The notes: generated by a model from the sequence alone, not told the origin. Counted from the first letter of the stretch, positions 25,573-34,941 are shown. The stretch: DNA of 64,000 bases from Frigidibacter albus (GCF_009908165.1 NZ_JAAAUC010000010.1:1-64000); one strand, 5' to 3'. Numbers and translations are program-made.

Positions 25573-26577
25573 ATGCTGACACGTCGCAGCCTTGCCGCCC
25601 TTGCAGGCGCAACCGCCCTTGCCCTGACGATGGCCGCCCCGGCCTTTGCGCAAGACAAAATCATCATCAAGTTCAGCCACGTCGTTGCCCCCGACACGCC
25701 CAAGGGCAAGGCCGCTGCCCGGTTCGAAGAGCTTGCCGAGCTCTACACCAACGGCGCGGTGGACATCGAGGTCTATCCCAACAGCCAGCTCTACAAGGAC
25801 AAGGAAGAGATGGAAGCGCTGCAACTGGGCGCCGTCCAGATGCTGGCCCCCTCGCTGGCCAAGTTCGGCCCGCTTGGCGTGCGCGAATTCGAAGTGTTCG
25901 ACCTGCCCTTCATCTTTGCCGACTATGACGCGCTGCGCAAAGTCACCCAAGGCGAGGTCGGCGCGGGCCTTCTGGCCAAGCTGGAAGACAAGGGCATCTC
26001 GGGCCTTGCCTACTGGGACAACGGCTTCAAGATCATGTCGGCGAACAGCCCGCTGAAATCGCCTGACGATTTCCTGGGCCTGAAGATGCGCATCCAGTCC
26101 TCGAAGGTGATCGAGGCCTACATGAACAAACTGGGCGCCGTGCCGCAGGTCATGGCCTTCTCGGAAGTCTATCAGGCGCTGCAGACCGGCGTTGTCGATG
26201 GCACCGAAAACCCGCCCTCGAACATGTACACCCAGAAGATGAACGAGGTTCAGGACCACGCCACCGTGTCGAACCACGGCTATCTGGGCTACGCCGTCAT
26301 CGTGAACAAGCAGTTCTGGGACGGCCTGCCGGAAGACGTGCGCGTTGGGCTCGACAAGGCGATGCTGGAAGCGACCGAATACGCCAACTCGATCGCCAAG
26401 GACGACAACGATCAGGCCCTGGCCGCGATGGAAGCCGCCGGCACGACCGAGTTCTACACGCTGACCGACGAAGAGCGCGCCGCCTGGATGGAAGCGCTGG
26501 CCCCGGTCAACGAGGAGATGGCAGAGCGCATCGGCGCCGAAACCATCGCCGCGGTCGAAGCTGCCGTCAGCCAGTAA
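25573..26577 (+). CDS. dctP: TRAP transporter substrate-binding protein, DctP family
   Basis: From ATG 25573 the protein has 334 residues, with a signal peptide cleaved after APAFA. GGAGGAG seven bases upstream favours this start over ATG 25558. The mature part has SHVVAPDTPKGKAA, the carboxylate-binding Arg in LKMRIQSS, and GVVDGTENPPSN, all typical of DctP. It delivers C4-dicarboxylates or similar acids to DctQM. The gene uses strongly preferred GC-rich codons, consistent with high expression. Confidence 0.93.
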   Translation: MLTRRSLAALAGATALALTMAAPAFAQDKIIIKFSHVVAPDTPKGKAAARFEELAELYTNGAVDIEVYPNSQLYKDKEEMEALQLGAVQMLAPSLAKFGPLGVREFEVFDLPFIFADYDALRKVTQGEVGAGLLAKLEDKGISGLAYWDNGFKIMSANSPLKSPDDFLGLKMRIQSSKVIEAYMNKLGAVPQVMAFSEVYQALQTGVVDGTENPPSNMYTQKMNEVQDHATVSNHGYLGYAVIVNKQFWDGLPEDVRVGLDKAMLEATEYANSIAKDDNDQALAAMEAAGTTEFYTLTDEERAAWMEALAPVNEEMAERIGAETIAAVEAAVSQ

Positions 26578-26591
26578 CCGGCACCGCTTGC

Positions 26592-26619
26592 GGGCGGCTC
26601 CCCTGCGCGGGGGCCGCCC
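26592..26619 (+). other. Stem-loop between dctP and dctQ
   Basis: GGGCGGC (26592-26598) pairs with GCCGCCC (26613-26619), and inner CCCC pairs with GGGG across a small bulge. It begins 15 bases after the dctP stop and has no clear T-run, so it is better seen as an mRNA-stabilising or processing structure than as a full terminator. Confidence 0.6.
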
Positions 26620-26653
26620 CTTCCCCATCCCCTTCAACAGCGCGAGGTGTGCC

Positions 26654-27283
26654 ATGCTGCGCCTTCTCGACCGGCTGGAAGAGGTGCTGATCGCCACGCT
26701 GATTGCGGTGGCGACGGTGCTGATCTTCCTGGCGGTGACCCATCGCTTTGCCATCGGCTTCGCTGCCGATCTCGTCGGCTTCGCCCGCGCCCGTGAGATG
26801 ACCGGGCTGGCCGATTTCGCCCGGTCGATGTTCATGTTCGTCAACTCGCTGAAGATGACCTGGGCACAAGAGGCCTGCATCTACCTCTTCGTGTGGATGG
26901 CCAAGTTCGGCGCGGCCTACGGCGTTCGCACCGGCATCCATGTCGGCGTCGATATCCTCGCCGAACGGCTGACCGGCAACAAACGCCGCGCCATCACGAC
27001 CATCGCCATGTCGGGCGGGATCCTGTTCACCGCGATCCTCACCTGGATCGGCACCGACTTTGTCTATCACGTCCGCAATGGCGGCCAGACTTCTCCGGAC
27101 CTCGAAATGCCGATGTGGATCATCTACCTGGCGGTCCCGCTGGGGTCGGCGCTGATGTGCTTCCGCTTCGTTCAGGCACTGCATCTGTTCCTGACCACCG
27201 GCGAAATAGCGCATCACGACCACGGTTCTGTCGATGGTCTCGATGAAGAGGCCGAGGATCTTGCCAAGGGAGGCCACGCATGA
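26654..27283 (+). CDS. dctQ: TRAP transporter small membrane subunit DctQ
   Basis: This 209-residue protein has four predicted helices, and KMTWAQEACIYLFVWMAKFG is the conserved DctQ region. GAGGTG precedes ATG 26654; an open frame upstream back to 26588 crosses the stem-loop and is not used. It overlaps dctM by four bases. It is longer than many DctQ proteins because of an insertion after helix 1 and an acidic C-terminal tail (DGLDEEAEDL). Confidence 0.9.
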   Translation: MLRLLDRLEEVLIATLIAVATVLIFLAVTHRFAIGFAADLVGFARAREMTGLADFARSMFMFVNSLKMTWAQEACIYLFVWMAKFGAAYGVRTGIHVGVDILAERLTGNKRRAITTIAMSGGILFTAILTWIGTDFVYHVRNGGQTSPDLEMPMWIIYLAVPLGSALMCFRFVQALHLFLTTGEIAHHDHGSVDGLDEEAEDLAKGGHA

Positions 27284-28602
27284 CCGCGCTTATCATCTTC
27301 GCGATCCTTGCGATCCTTCTGGTCACCGGGATGCCGGTTTCCATCGCACTGGGTCTGACCGTCTTCACCTTCCTGTTCGGCTTTTCCGACGTGCCGATGG
27401 ATGCCATCGCCCTGAAGCTGTTCACCGGCATCGAGAAGTTCGAGATCATGGCGATCCCGTTCTTCATCCTCGCCGGCAACTTCCTGACCCATGGCGGCGT
27501 GGCGCGGCGGATGATCCGCTTTGCTTCGTCGATGGTCGGGCACTGGTATGGCGGCCTTGGCATCGCCTCGGTCCTGTCCTGCGCGCTCTTCGCTGCCATC
27601 TCGGGTTCCAGCCCGGCGACGGTGATGGCGGTGGGCTCGATCCTGCTGCCGGCGATGGTCCGGCAGGGCTATCCGCCGCAGTTCGGTGTCGGCACCATCA
27701 CCAGTTCGGGCGGCCTCGGCATCCTGATCCCGCCGTCGATCGTCATGGTCATGTATGCCGTGGCCACCTCGGGCATGGTGGTGACCGGGCCCGATGGCGG
27801 GCCGGTGATGTCCGCCTCCATCGGCGATCTGTTCATGGCCGGCGTGATCCCCGGGCTGATGCTGGCGACGATGCTGGGCGGCACCACGATGTGGCGCGCC
27901 TGGAAGAAGGGCTACCCGCGGATGCCGCGCGCCCCGATGATCGACCGCTGGAAGGCCTTCCGCGAAAGCGTCTGGGGCCTGATGCTGATCGTCATCATCA
28001 TGGGCGGCATCTATGGCGGCATCTTCACGCCGACCGAAGCCGCTGCGGTCTCGGCCGTCTACGCCTTCATCGTCGCCGTCTATGTCTACAAGGACATCAA
28101 GCTGAGCGACGTGCCGAAGGTGCTGCTGAACTCGGCCGCGATGTCGGCGATGCTGCTGTATATCATCACCAATGCCGTGATGTTCGCCTTCATCCTGACC
28201 TCGGAGCAGATCCCGCAAGGCCTGTCGGCCTGGATCGTCGAACTGGGCCTCGGCAAGGTCGGCTTCCTGTTGGTGGTCAACATCCTGCTGCTCGCCATTG
28301 GCATGGTGATGGAGCCTTCGGCCATCGTGCTGATCATGGCGCCGATCCTCTACCCGGTCGCCATGGCGCTTGGGGTGGACCCGATCCACTTCGGCATCAT
28401 CCTGGTGGTGAACATGGAAATCGGGCTTTGTACGCCGCCCGTGGGGCTCAACCTCTACGTCGCCTCATCCCTGTCCAAGCTGGGGCTGACCGACGTGACC
28501 AAGGCGACCTGGCCGTGGCTGCTGACCATGCTCACCTTCCTGATGCTGGTGACCTATATCCCGGAAATCACCCTTCTCCTGCCAAGGCTGATGGGGATGT
28601 GA
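27280..28602 (+). CDS. dctM: TRAP transporter large membrane subunit DctM
   Basis: This 440-residue protein of the ion-transporter superfamily has about 12 helices. The motifs FAAISGSSPATVMAVGSILLPAM and GGLGILIPPSIVMVMY are typical DctM, and NMEIGLCTPPVGLNLY lies in the second half. It forms the sodium-coupled transport channel with DctQ and is fed by DctP. A strong terminator follows the stop directly, ending the dctPQM operon. Confidence 0.94.
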   Translation: MTALIIFAILAILLVTGMPVSIALGLTVFTFLFGFSDVPMDAIALKLFTGIEKFEIMAIPFFILAGNFLTHGGVARRMIRFASSMVGHWYGGLGIASVLSCALFAAISGSSPATVMAVGSILLPAMVRQGYPPQFGVGTITSSGGLGILIPPSIVMVMYAVATSGMVVTGPDGGPVMSASIGDLFMAGVIPGLMLATMLGGTTMWRAWKKGYPRMPRAPMIDRWKAFRESVWGLMLIVIIMGGIYGGIFTPTEAAAVSAVYAFIVAVYVYKDIKLSDVPKVLLNSAAMSAMLLYIITNAVMFAFILTSEQIPQGLSAWIVELGLGKVGFLLVVNILLLAIGMVMEPSAIVLIMAPILYPVAMALGVDPIHFGIILVVNMEIGLCTPPVGLNLYVASSLSKLGLTDVTKATWPWLLTMLTFLMLVTYIPEITLLLPRLMGM

Positions 28603-28610
28603 CCAAGACA

Positions 28611-28642
28611 AAGGCCGCGGGGATCACCCCGCGGCCTTTTCT
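28611..28642 (+). terminator. Rho-independent terminator after dctM
   Basis: AAGGCCGCGGGG, loop ATCA, CCCCGCGGCCTT form a perfect 12-bp stem followed by TTTTCT. It starts 8 bases after the dctM stop. Because the stem begins with AA and ends in TT, it can also work weakly in the other direction for the convergent kinase gene. Confidence 0.93.
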
Positions 28643-28663
28643 CTTCTGCCGGCCTCTCAGCCC

Positions 28664-29677
28664 TCAGCTGGCAATGCGCTCGCCGCTGATCACCAGCGTG
28701 ACCGCGGCCCCGCGCTTGGTCCACTCGTAGGTGACCGACCCGCCCAGCTGGCCTTCGATCGCCTGCCGCACAAGGCTGCTGCCATAGCCGCTCATCTGGC
28801 TGGGCGAGGCGACCTCGGGGCCACCCTGCTCTGTCCAGATCACCTGCACATCCTCGCCGACCATCGTGCCCGACACGTCCAGCGTGCCGCCCTCGACCGA
28901 CAGCGCGCCATACTTGACAGAGTTGGTCGCCAGTTCATGCACGACCAGCGCCAGCGAGGTGGCCGTGTCATTGCCCACGCCCATGCGCGGCACCGCGACG
29001 CGAATCCGGCCCGCAAAGGCCCCTTCATCGTCATAGGGCGCCAGCAGCACCGCGAAAATATCGCCCAGAAGCGCGGTCTTGCCCTGCTCGCCCGGCAGCG
29101 GGCGCACCAGATCATGCGCACGGCCAAGCGCCGTCAGCCGGTTCATCAGCTGCTTGGTCATATCCTCGATCGAGGTCGAGGAGCGCGAGGTGATCCGCGT
29201 CAGCCCGGTCGCAATCGCCAGCAGGTTCTTGACGCGGTGGCTCATCTCGCCGGCCAGCAGCTCATTTCCCTCTTCGGCCTGCTTGCGCCCGGTGATGTCG
29301 AGGAAGATGCCGGTCAGCGTGCGTTTCTTGATACCCGCGTCATCGCCCTGCCCGCGCGCCGAAATCCAGCGAACTTCCTGCCCGATGATGGTGCGGAAGT
29401 CGATCTCATAGGCACCGACCAGCGCCCGCGTCGCCGAGAACGCATCGCGCACCCGGTCGCGGTCGGCCGGATGGATCTTCTCGGACAGCCGCTCGAAGGT
29501 CAGCGCCTCTCCGGGCGAGACATCCCACAGCACATAGCCCTGCTGGTCCATCGACAGATCATCGGTATCGACGTTCCACGACCACAGGGCCACGCCCGCC
29601 GCATCTATGGCGCGGCGCAGTTCGTCATATCCCCATTCGGGGGGGGCCGCCTCGGTCTTGGACAAGATGCCTCGCAT
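28664..29677 (-). CDS. PAS-domain sensor kinase, HWE/HisKA_2 type
   Basis: This 337-residue soluble kinase has an N-terminal PAS domain (about 18-130, with LWSWNVDTDDLSMDQQ and GIFLDITGRKQAEE) and an HWE-type kinase core. The phospho-acceptor His147 lies in EMSHRVKNLLAIATGL, the N-box is VVHELATNSVKYGAL, and WTEQGGP is the W-x-E element. No membrane helix is present. Proteins of this type drive the general stress response or light sensing, but no receiver gene is adjacent, so it is an orphan here. It is convergent with dctM. Confidence 0.88.
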   Translation of the reverse strand: MRGILSKTEAAPPEWGYDELRRAIDAAGVALWSWNVDTDDLSMDQQGYVLWDVSPGEALTFERLSEKIHPADRDRVRDAFSATRALVGAYEIDFRTIIGQEVRWISARGQGDDAGIKKRTLTGIFLDITGRKQAEEGNELLAGEMSHRVKNLLAIATGLTRITSRSSTSIEDMTKQLMNRLTALGRAHDLVRPLPGEQGKTALLGDIFAVLLAPYDDEGAFAGRIRVAVPRMGVGNDTATSLALVVHELATNSVKYGALSVEGGTLDVSGTMVGEDVQVIWTEQGGPEVASPSQMSGYGSSLVRQAIEGQLGGSVTYEWTKRGAAVTLVISGERIAS

Positions 29678-29762
29678 ATCCGGATCATTGGCGAACCATT
29701 ACACGATGCGCATTCCCCGACACCTATACCATCTTGATCCCGAAGTCAGCCCTTGCACGGGA

Positions 29763-31274
29763 TCAGGCCGCGGCACGCCCCCTGGCCATCCGCCGCACAG
29801 CCCCGAACAGCGCCATGCCCCAGATCAGCAGCACGCAAACCCCCAGCACCGCGGCGATGGGCCGCTCGAAGAACGCCGTCAGGTCGCCCGCCGACTTGAT
29901 CATCGAGGTCATGAACATCCGCTCGAACATGCCGCCCAGCACGAGGCCGAGGATGATCGGCGCCACCGGAAACCCGTTCTCCTCCAGTACCCAGCCCAGC
30001 AGGCCGATGGCCAGCATGATCACGATGCCGAAGACCGAATTGGTCATGGCAAAGGCGCCGACGATGCAGAAGCTGAGCACGATGGGCAGCAGCACCCGCG
30101 AGGGCACCCGCAGCACCTGGCGCGAGGCTTTCACGGCGGCCCAGCCCAGCGGCACCATCATCAGCGTCGTCAGGATGAAGATCATGAACACCGCATAGAT
30201 CAGCTGCGGGTTCTGGATGAACACCGTCGGGCCGGGGTTCATGCCCTTCATGTACAGCACGCCGATCACGATGGCCGTCACACTGTCGCCCGGAATCCCG
30301 AAGACCAGCGCCGGGATCCAGGCCCCGCCCACCGCGGCATTGTTCGCGGCAGAAGCATCGACCAGCCCCTCGACATGGCCCTTCCCATACTTCTCGGGCG
30401 TCTTGGAAAAGCGCTTGGACACGGCATAGGCCATCCAGGCGGCGATATCGGCGCCCGCCCCCGGCAGCGCGCCGATCAGCGTGCCCATAAGCGAGCCACG
30501 AACGATGTTCTTGGGGTGGCGCCGGATCACGCCGCCCACGCCCTTGAAGAGGGCGCCCTCGCCCGCCGGCATCGGCGGCGGCGGGGCGTTGTGGTTCAGC
30601 CGAATCACGCCGCGCATCACCTCTGCCAGCGCAAACAGGCCGATCATCGCCGGGATGAACTCCACCCCCGCCATCAGGTCGACGTGCCCCAGCGTGAAGC
30701 GGGGCACGCCGGTCGTCGGGTCGAGCCCGACCGTCGCCATCGCCAGACCGATCAGCAGCGCGATCCCGGCCTTGAGCGGATCGGCCGAGGCGATGAAGAT
30801 CGCGCAGGACAGGCCCAGCGCCGCCAGCCAGAAGTACTCGTAGGAGGTAAAGCGCAGCGCAAACTCTGCCAGCAGCGGTGCGGCAGCGATCAGCACGCCC
30901 ACCCCGAACAGCCCGCCGATGCAGGACACCAGCAGATTGGTGCCCAGCGCGAGGTTCAGCTTGCCCTTCAGGGCGAGGCGGTGGCTGTCCTCGACATAGG
31001 CCGCCGAGGCCGGCGTGCCCGGAATGCGCAGCAGCGCGCCCGGAATGTCGCCGGCAAAGATCGCCATGCTGCTGGCCGAGACAATGGCCGCCAGCGCCGG
31101 GATCGGGTCCATGAAAAACGTCATCGGCACCAGCAGCGCCGTGGCCATCGTCGCGGTCAGACCGGGCATGGCGCCGACAAACATGCCGAACATGCCGGCC
31201 AGCAGCGCCGTCAGCAGAACCTGCGGGTCAAGCACCAGCAGCAGCGCCTGCAAAAGGATGTCGCCAAAGCCCAT
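29763..31274 (-). CDS. tctA: Second tripartite tricarboxylate transporter, large membrane subunit
   Basis: This 503-residue TctA-family protein has about 12 helices. RIPGTPASAAYVEDSHRLAL and GIPGDSVTAIVIGVLY are the two family repeats. ATG 31274 is one base after the tctB stop; the longer open frame lies inside tctB and is not used. It is the last gene of the operon that starts at the DapA-like gene. It is only distantly similar to the first TctA in the window, so it is not a recent duplicate. Confidence 0.91.
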   Translation of the reverse strand: MGFGDILLQALLLVLDPQVLLTALLAGMFGMFVGAMPGLTATMATALLVPMTFFMDPIPALAAIVSASSMAIFAGDIPGALLRIPGTPASAAYVEDSHRLALKGKLNLALGTNLLVSCIGGLFGVGVLIAAAPLLAEFALRFTSYEYFWLAALGLSCAIFIASADPLKAGIALLIGLAMATVGLDPTTGVPRFTLGHVDLMAGVEFIPAMIGLFALAEVMRGVIRLNHNAPPPPMPAGEGALFKGVGGVIRRHPKNIVRGSLMGTLIGALPGAGADIAAWMAYAVSKRFSKTPEKYGKGHVEGLVDASAANNAAVGGAWIPALVFGIPGDSVTAIVIGVLYMKGMNPGPTVFIQNPQLIYAVFMIFILTTLMMVPLGWAAVKASRQVLRVPSRVLLPIVLSFCIVGAFAMTNSVFGIVIMLAIGLLGWVLEENGFPVAPIILGLVLGGMFERMFMTSMIKSAGDLTAFFERPIAAVLGVCVLLIWGMALFGAVRRMARGRAAA

Positions 31275-31275
31275 C

Positions 31276-31755
31276 TTACAGCACTCCATCCAGAATTCCG
31301 CGTGGCAGCGGCACGCGCAGCAGCCCCGCAAACAGCCACCAGCAGACCATGCTGGTGCCAACCGCCAGCGCCGCCGCAACCCAGGGGCGCAGGCGCAACA
31401 CAAGGAACAGCACCAGCAGGCCCGCGACCGAGACGGGGATGAACCCCAAGGGCTGCGCGAGCCAGATCTGGGCCAGCACATTGCCCAGAACCGCCAGAAG
31501 CGCGGCCATCCCGGTGCCCTGCCGCAGCTCTGGCACCAGCGAGACCAAAGGCCCGCCCGCCGCCTGCCGCCGCGCCATCACGTCACGCAGGATCAGCAGC
31601 CCGCCGCCCAGAATGAAGCCGCCCGCAAGGATCGAGGGCAGCAGCGCCGCACCATAGGGCTGGCCGCCGAAGCTTGGGAACAGCGAAGCCTGCCAGAACA
31701 TGAACAGCCCCAGCGCGATCAGCAGCGCGCCCGATACGGCATCGGTGATCTTCAT
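31276..31755 (-). CDS. tctB: Second tripartite tricarboxylate transporter, small membrane subunit
   Basis: This 159-residue TctB-type protein has four helices. The conserved QPLGFIPVSVAGLLVLFLVL is present near the middle. GAGGGGAC lies before ATG 31755. It works with the TctA and TctC proteins on either side. A 72-base spacer with a strong stem-loop separates it from tctC. Confidence 0.87.
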   Translation of the reverse strand: MKITDAVSGALLIALGLFMFWQASLFPSFGGQPYGAALLPSILAGGFILGGGLLILRDVMARRQAAGGPLVSLVPELRQGTGMAALLAVLGNVLAQIWLAQPLGFIPVSVAGLLVLFLVLRLRPWVAAALAVGTSMVCWWLFAGLLRVPLPRGILDGVL

Positions 31756-31780
31756 GGTCCCCTCCCCGGTTCCAATGCAA

Positions 31781-31814
31781 GGGCGGGCGCCGCCTTGTCT
31801 GGCCGCGCCCGCCC
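31781..31814 (-). other. Perfect 10-bp stem-loop between second tctC and tctB
   Basis: GGGCGGGCGC (31781-31790) pairs perfectly with GCGCCCGCCC (31805-31814), loop 14 bases. On the minus strand it starts 13 bases after the tctC stop and is followed only by TTGCATT, so it is at best a leaky terminator. It matches the placement seen at the other three transporter operons. Confidence 0.65.
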
Positions 31815-31827
31815 GATAGTCTTCAGA

Positions 31828-32826
31828 TCAGCCTTGCACCAGACCGGCAGCGGCCATCGTGGTCGCCATCAGGCCATCCGCATCGGCCATCATCGCGGCA
31901 TGGGCGGCGGGGTCCAGATAGGTGATGCCGAAGCCGCGACTGTTCATGAACTCGGTGAACTCCGGCTCCACAGCGATCTCGGCCAGCGCGGCAGAGACGA
32001 CGTCGGCCACGTCCTGCGGCAGGTCCTTGGGACCGGCCACGCCGCGCCAGGTCGCCAGCGCGAACTCGCCGCCGCCGGCTTCCGACAGGGTCGGCAGGTC
32101 CGGGTGGCTCGCCGCCCGCTCGGTGCCCATCAGCGCCAGGTTCACGGCGCGGCCGGCATCGACCATCGCCTTGGTCTCGCCCAGCGACACGGTGACGATG
32201 TCGATCCCGCCCGCGATCAGGTCCTGCATGGCCGGGGCCGAACCCTCGGACGGCACCCAGACCACATGGCCCGGCTCAAGACCCAGTGCCTGCAGCCAGC
32301 CCACCAGCGCAAGATGCCAGATCCCGCCCTGCGAGGTGCCGGACGCCTTGAACGTGCCGGGTTCGGACGCACGGATCGCCTCGCTCAGGCTGGCGATGTC
32401 CTTGTATTCGCTGTCGGCCGAGACGGTGACAGCCGGGCTGTCGGCATTCATCAGGCCCAGCGGGGTATAGTCGGCATGGGTCAGCTCGGTCAGGCCCATG
32501 TGGTGCATCATGGTGATTTCCACCGTGACGATGCCCAGCGTGTAGCCATCTGGCTGCGCGGTGGCGATGGCCGAATGGCCGATGACGCCCGCGCCCCCCG
32601 TACGGTTCACTACGTTGATCGGCTGGCCCAGCTTGCGCTCCAGCAGCGCCGCGATCATCCGCGCGGTGGCATCCGTGCCACCCCCGGCGCCCCAGGGCAC
32701 CAGCATGGTCAGCGGGCGCGAGGGGTAGTCGGCGGCCCAGGCGGCGCCGGGCATCATGCCAAGCGCGGACAGGGCAGCGGCGCCCTGCAGCAGGCCGCGG
32801 CGGGTCGGTTTGGTGAAATTGGTCAT
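31828..32826 (-). CDS. tctC: Second TctC/Bug-family periplasmic binding protein
   Basis: This 332-residue receptor has a Tat-type signal (TRRGLLQGAAALSALG, residues 8-23, cleavage after GAAWA). The mature start YPSRPLTMLVPWGAGGGTD and the block GTSQGGIWHLALVG are Bug-family hallmarks. Export by the Tat route is less common for this family and suggests folding before export. It lies 49 bases after the DapA-like gene, so the ligand is probably the substrate of that lyase or of the Gfo/Idh enzyme across the divergent promoter. Confidence 0.9.
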   Translation of the reverse strand: MTNFTKPTRRGLLQGAAALSALGMMPGAAWAADYPSRPLTMLVPWGAGGGTDATARMIAALLERKLGQPINVVNRTGGAGVIGHSAIATAQPDGYTLGIVTVEITMMHHMGLTELTHADYTPLGLMNADSPAVTVSADSEYKDIASLSEAIRASEPGTFKASGTSQGGIWHLALVGWLQALGLEPGHVVWVPSEGSAPAMQDLIAGGIDIVTVSLGETKAMVDAGRAVNLALMGTERAASHPDLPTLSEAGGGEFALATWRGVAGPKDLPQDVADVVSAALAEIAVEPEFTEFMNSRGFGITYLDPAAHAAMMADADGLMATTMAAAGLVQG

Positions 32827-32875
32827 CGGTTCCTCCCAGAAGATGACGCCCGGTGTGCGGGCGATGGCAAATTGG

Positions 32876-33811
32876 TCAGGCGGCCTGCGCCGCCCGGTAA
32901 TCCTGTTCGGCGGCCAGCAGATCGCGGGCGGCCTTGGCGATGGCGTCCTGATGCGCGCCGTCCACGGGACTCATCGGCAGCAGCAGCGGGCCCATGTCGC
33001 CGATCCCCGAATGGCTGATCGCGTCATGCAGCACCCGGATCTCGCCATGGCCGCCGCGCAGGGCTTCCAGCGCCTGCATCGGGCGCAGCAGCCGTTCCGC
33101 CTCGGCCCGGTCACCGCGCTTCAGCGCCGCCAGCAGCGCCATCGACATCGAGGGCGCGATGCAGACGCAGCCCGCGGTGAAGCCGGCAAGGCCATCGTCC
33201 AGCATATGCGGGATCGCCGGAGGCTCGCCGAAGCCCGAAATGACGCGCTCAGCGCCGATGGCCGCAACGATATCGCCCAGATAGGGATCGGCCTCGCCCG
33301 GTTGCCGCGGCACCGCGTATTTCACGCCGAACACCACGCCCTCCGCGACCAGATCGCCCAGCAGCGCCGCGGGGATGTAGCCATCGGTCTTGATATAGAC
33401 CAGCAGCTGCACGCCGCACTCCGCATGGAAGCGCCGCAGCGCCGTGCCCATTCCGTCATGCGTCAGCGGCGCACCCATCGGCACCAGCAACGCCACCGGG
33501 AAACGACGGGTCTTCAGCACCGCCGCCTGATCCATCATCTTGCCGGCGTCGGGCCCGACCGAGGGCAGTAGCCAGGTATCGTCCGATGCCATCGCCGCCA
33601 GCCGGTCCAGCCAGTCGGCATAGACGGAAACGGGCCAGTGCTGCGCCAGCGCGTTGCCGCCATAGAGCACGGTGGTCACGCCGCCACCTCGAAGGTGCGC
33701 CAGCACCGCGGCATTGCCAGCATCCGAGAACACGCCATCGGCGGTCCGGGCCAGAGGGGGGACCGCCATCACCGAGGCAGCCAGATCGGATGGGGTAACG
33801 CTGTAACGCAT
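32876..33811 (-). CDS. DapA/DHDPS-family aldolase or dehydratase
   Basis: This 311-residue (beta/alpha)8 class I aldolase-like protein has the Schiff-base Lys (FGVKYAV, Lys164) and the partner Tyr139 in LLVYIK. The second family motif is YGGNALAQHWP in place of the usual GTTGE type, so it is not a lysine-biosynthesis DapA. Relatives split or dehydrate keto-sugar acids, 4-hydroxy-2-oxo acids or related compounds. It is the first gene of an operon with tctCBA and diverges from a Gfo/Idh-gntR pair. The substrate is unknown. Confidence 0.85.
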   Translation of the reverse strand: MRYSVTPSDLAASVMAVPPLARTADGVFSDAGNAAVLAHLRGGGVTTVLYGGNALAQHWPVSVYADWLDRLAAMASDDTWLLPSVGPDAGKMMDQAAVLKTRRFPVALLVPMGAPLTHDGMGTALRRFHAECGVQLLVYIKTDGYIPAALLGDLVAEGVVFGVKYAVPRQPGEADPYLGDIVAAIGAERVISGFGEPPAIPHMLDDGLAGFTAGCVCIAPSMSMALLAALKRGDRAEAERLLRPMQALEALRGGHGEIRVLHDAISHSGIGDMGPLLLPMSPVDGAHQDAIAKAARDLLAAEQDYRAAQAA

Positions 33812-33928
33812 GGCATCTGTCCCTTGTCGCTTGGCAAAAAGCAGTAACTCCGATTCCCATATTGGTCAATAGTTGTAAAATTAATCAGGAGACGGTACGA
33901 AGCAGGCAATCAGGTTCAGGAGGATCCC
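33812..33928. promoter_or_regulatory. Divergent promoter region between DapA-like and Gfo/Idh genes
   Basis: This 117-base spacer has an A+T-rich core around 33857-33885 that stands out from the GC-rich surroundings. It holds ATTGGTCAAT (33861-33870; arms ATTG and CAAT) and TAAAAT (33877-33882). It is the only place where the GntR regulator encoded downstream could control both operons. I cannot assign -35 and -10 boxes to either side with confidence. AGGAGGATCCC precedes the Gfo/Idh start. Confidence 0.45.
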
Positions 33929-34924
33929 ATGCAGCATCTGACCATCGCGGTTGCCGGCGCCGGCGCGATCAGCGAGTTTCACCTCAAGGGCTGGCAGGCG
34001 CAGCAGGATGTAACCCTCGCCGCGATCTGCGACCCGGATCGGGATCGCGCACAGGCGCAGGCCGACCGCTTTGGCATCCCCGCTGTCTTTACGGGCATGG
34101 GCGAGATGCTGACCGCGGTGCGCCCCGATGCAGTGGACATCATCACCCCCGTCGGCAGCCATGCCCCCTTGGTGCGGCAGGCGGCGGATGCGGGCGTGCA
34201 TGTGATGTGTCAGAAGCCGATGACCCCCACCGTCGCCGAGGCCGAGGCGCTGATCGCCGATGTCGGCGACCGTGTGCGCTTCATGGTCCATGAAAACTAC
34301 CGCTTCCGCCCGCATTACGCCGAACTCGCGCGCCGCATCCATGCGGGCGAGGTCGGCCGCCTGCGCCATGCGCGGCTGACGGTGCGCGCCTCCAGCCTGC
34401 TGGACTATCCCGGCAAGGTGCCGTTCCTGCTCGGCCGCCAGCCCTATCTGGCCGACTTCAAGCGCCTGCTGGTGTTCGAGGTGCTGATCCACCATCTCGA
34501 CGCCCTGCGCTCGATCCTGGGGGAGATGACTGTTACCGCCGCGCGGCTGGACCGGATGAACCCGGACCTGCAGGGCGAGGATGTGGCGCTGGTGCAGCTG
34601 GAAAGCGCGGACGGCGCGCTGATCCAGATCGACGCCAATATCTCCGCCCCCGGCCACCCGCCGCTGCCGACTGACCGGCTGGAACTGCTGGGAGAGCTGG
34701 ATACCCTGATCTATGACCGCGACCGCATCACCCTGCTGTCGCAGCCTGAAGCGGTGTCGCTGCACGATCTGACGGCGAACTATCAGGCCTGCTTCACCGG
34801 CGCCGTCACCGATTTCGTCGAGGGCCTGCGCACCGGGCGCCCGTTCCAGACCGACAGGCTGGACAATCTGAAAACCCTGCGGCTTATGGAATCCATTTAC
34901 CGGGTCGCCGGCGTCCCCATTTGA
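33929..34924 (+). CDS. Gfo/Idh/MocA-family oxidoreductase
   Basis: This 331-residue protein has a Rossmann domain (VAGAGAISEFHLKGW), a family motif that reads QKP (MCQKPMTP, Gln95-Lys96-Pro97) instead of EKP, and a C-terminal domain with VFEVLIHHLDALRSILGE. The Lys that is needed for catalysis is kept. It starts after a strong AGGAGG, and gntR follows with its ribosome site overlapping the stop. It probably oxidises the compound imported by the TTT system. The substrate is unknown. Confidence 0.86.
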   Translation: MQHLTIAVAGAGAISEFHLKGWQAQQDVTLAAICDPDRDRAQAQADRFGIPAVFTGMGEMLTAVRPDAVDIITPVGSHAPLVRQAADAGVHVMCQKPMTPTVAEAEALIADVGDRVRFMVHENYRFRPHYAELARRIHAGEVGRLRHARLTVRASSLLDYPGKVPFLLGRQPYLADFKRLLVFEVLIHHLDALRSILGEMTVTAARLDRMNPDLQGEDVALVQLESADGALIQIDANISAPGHPPLPTDRLELLGELDTLIYDRDRITLLSQPEAVSLHDLTANYQACFTGAVTDFVEGLRTGRPFQTDRLDNLKTLRLMESIYRVAGVPI

Positions 34925-34941
34925 GGGGAAGGAGAGCTTTC

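Noticed and set aside
29763-31274. Recent duplication of the two TTT transporters
   Set aside because: The two TctA proteins share only the family motifs, and the TctC proteins use different signal types, so they are distant paralogues.
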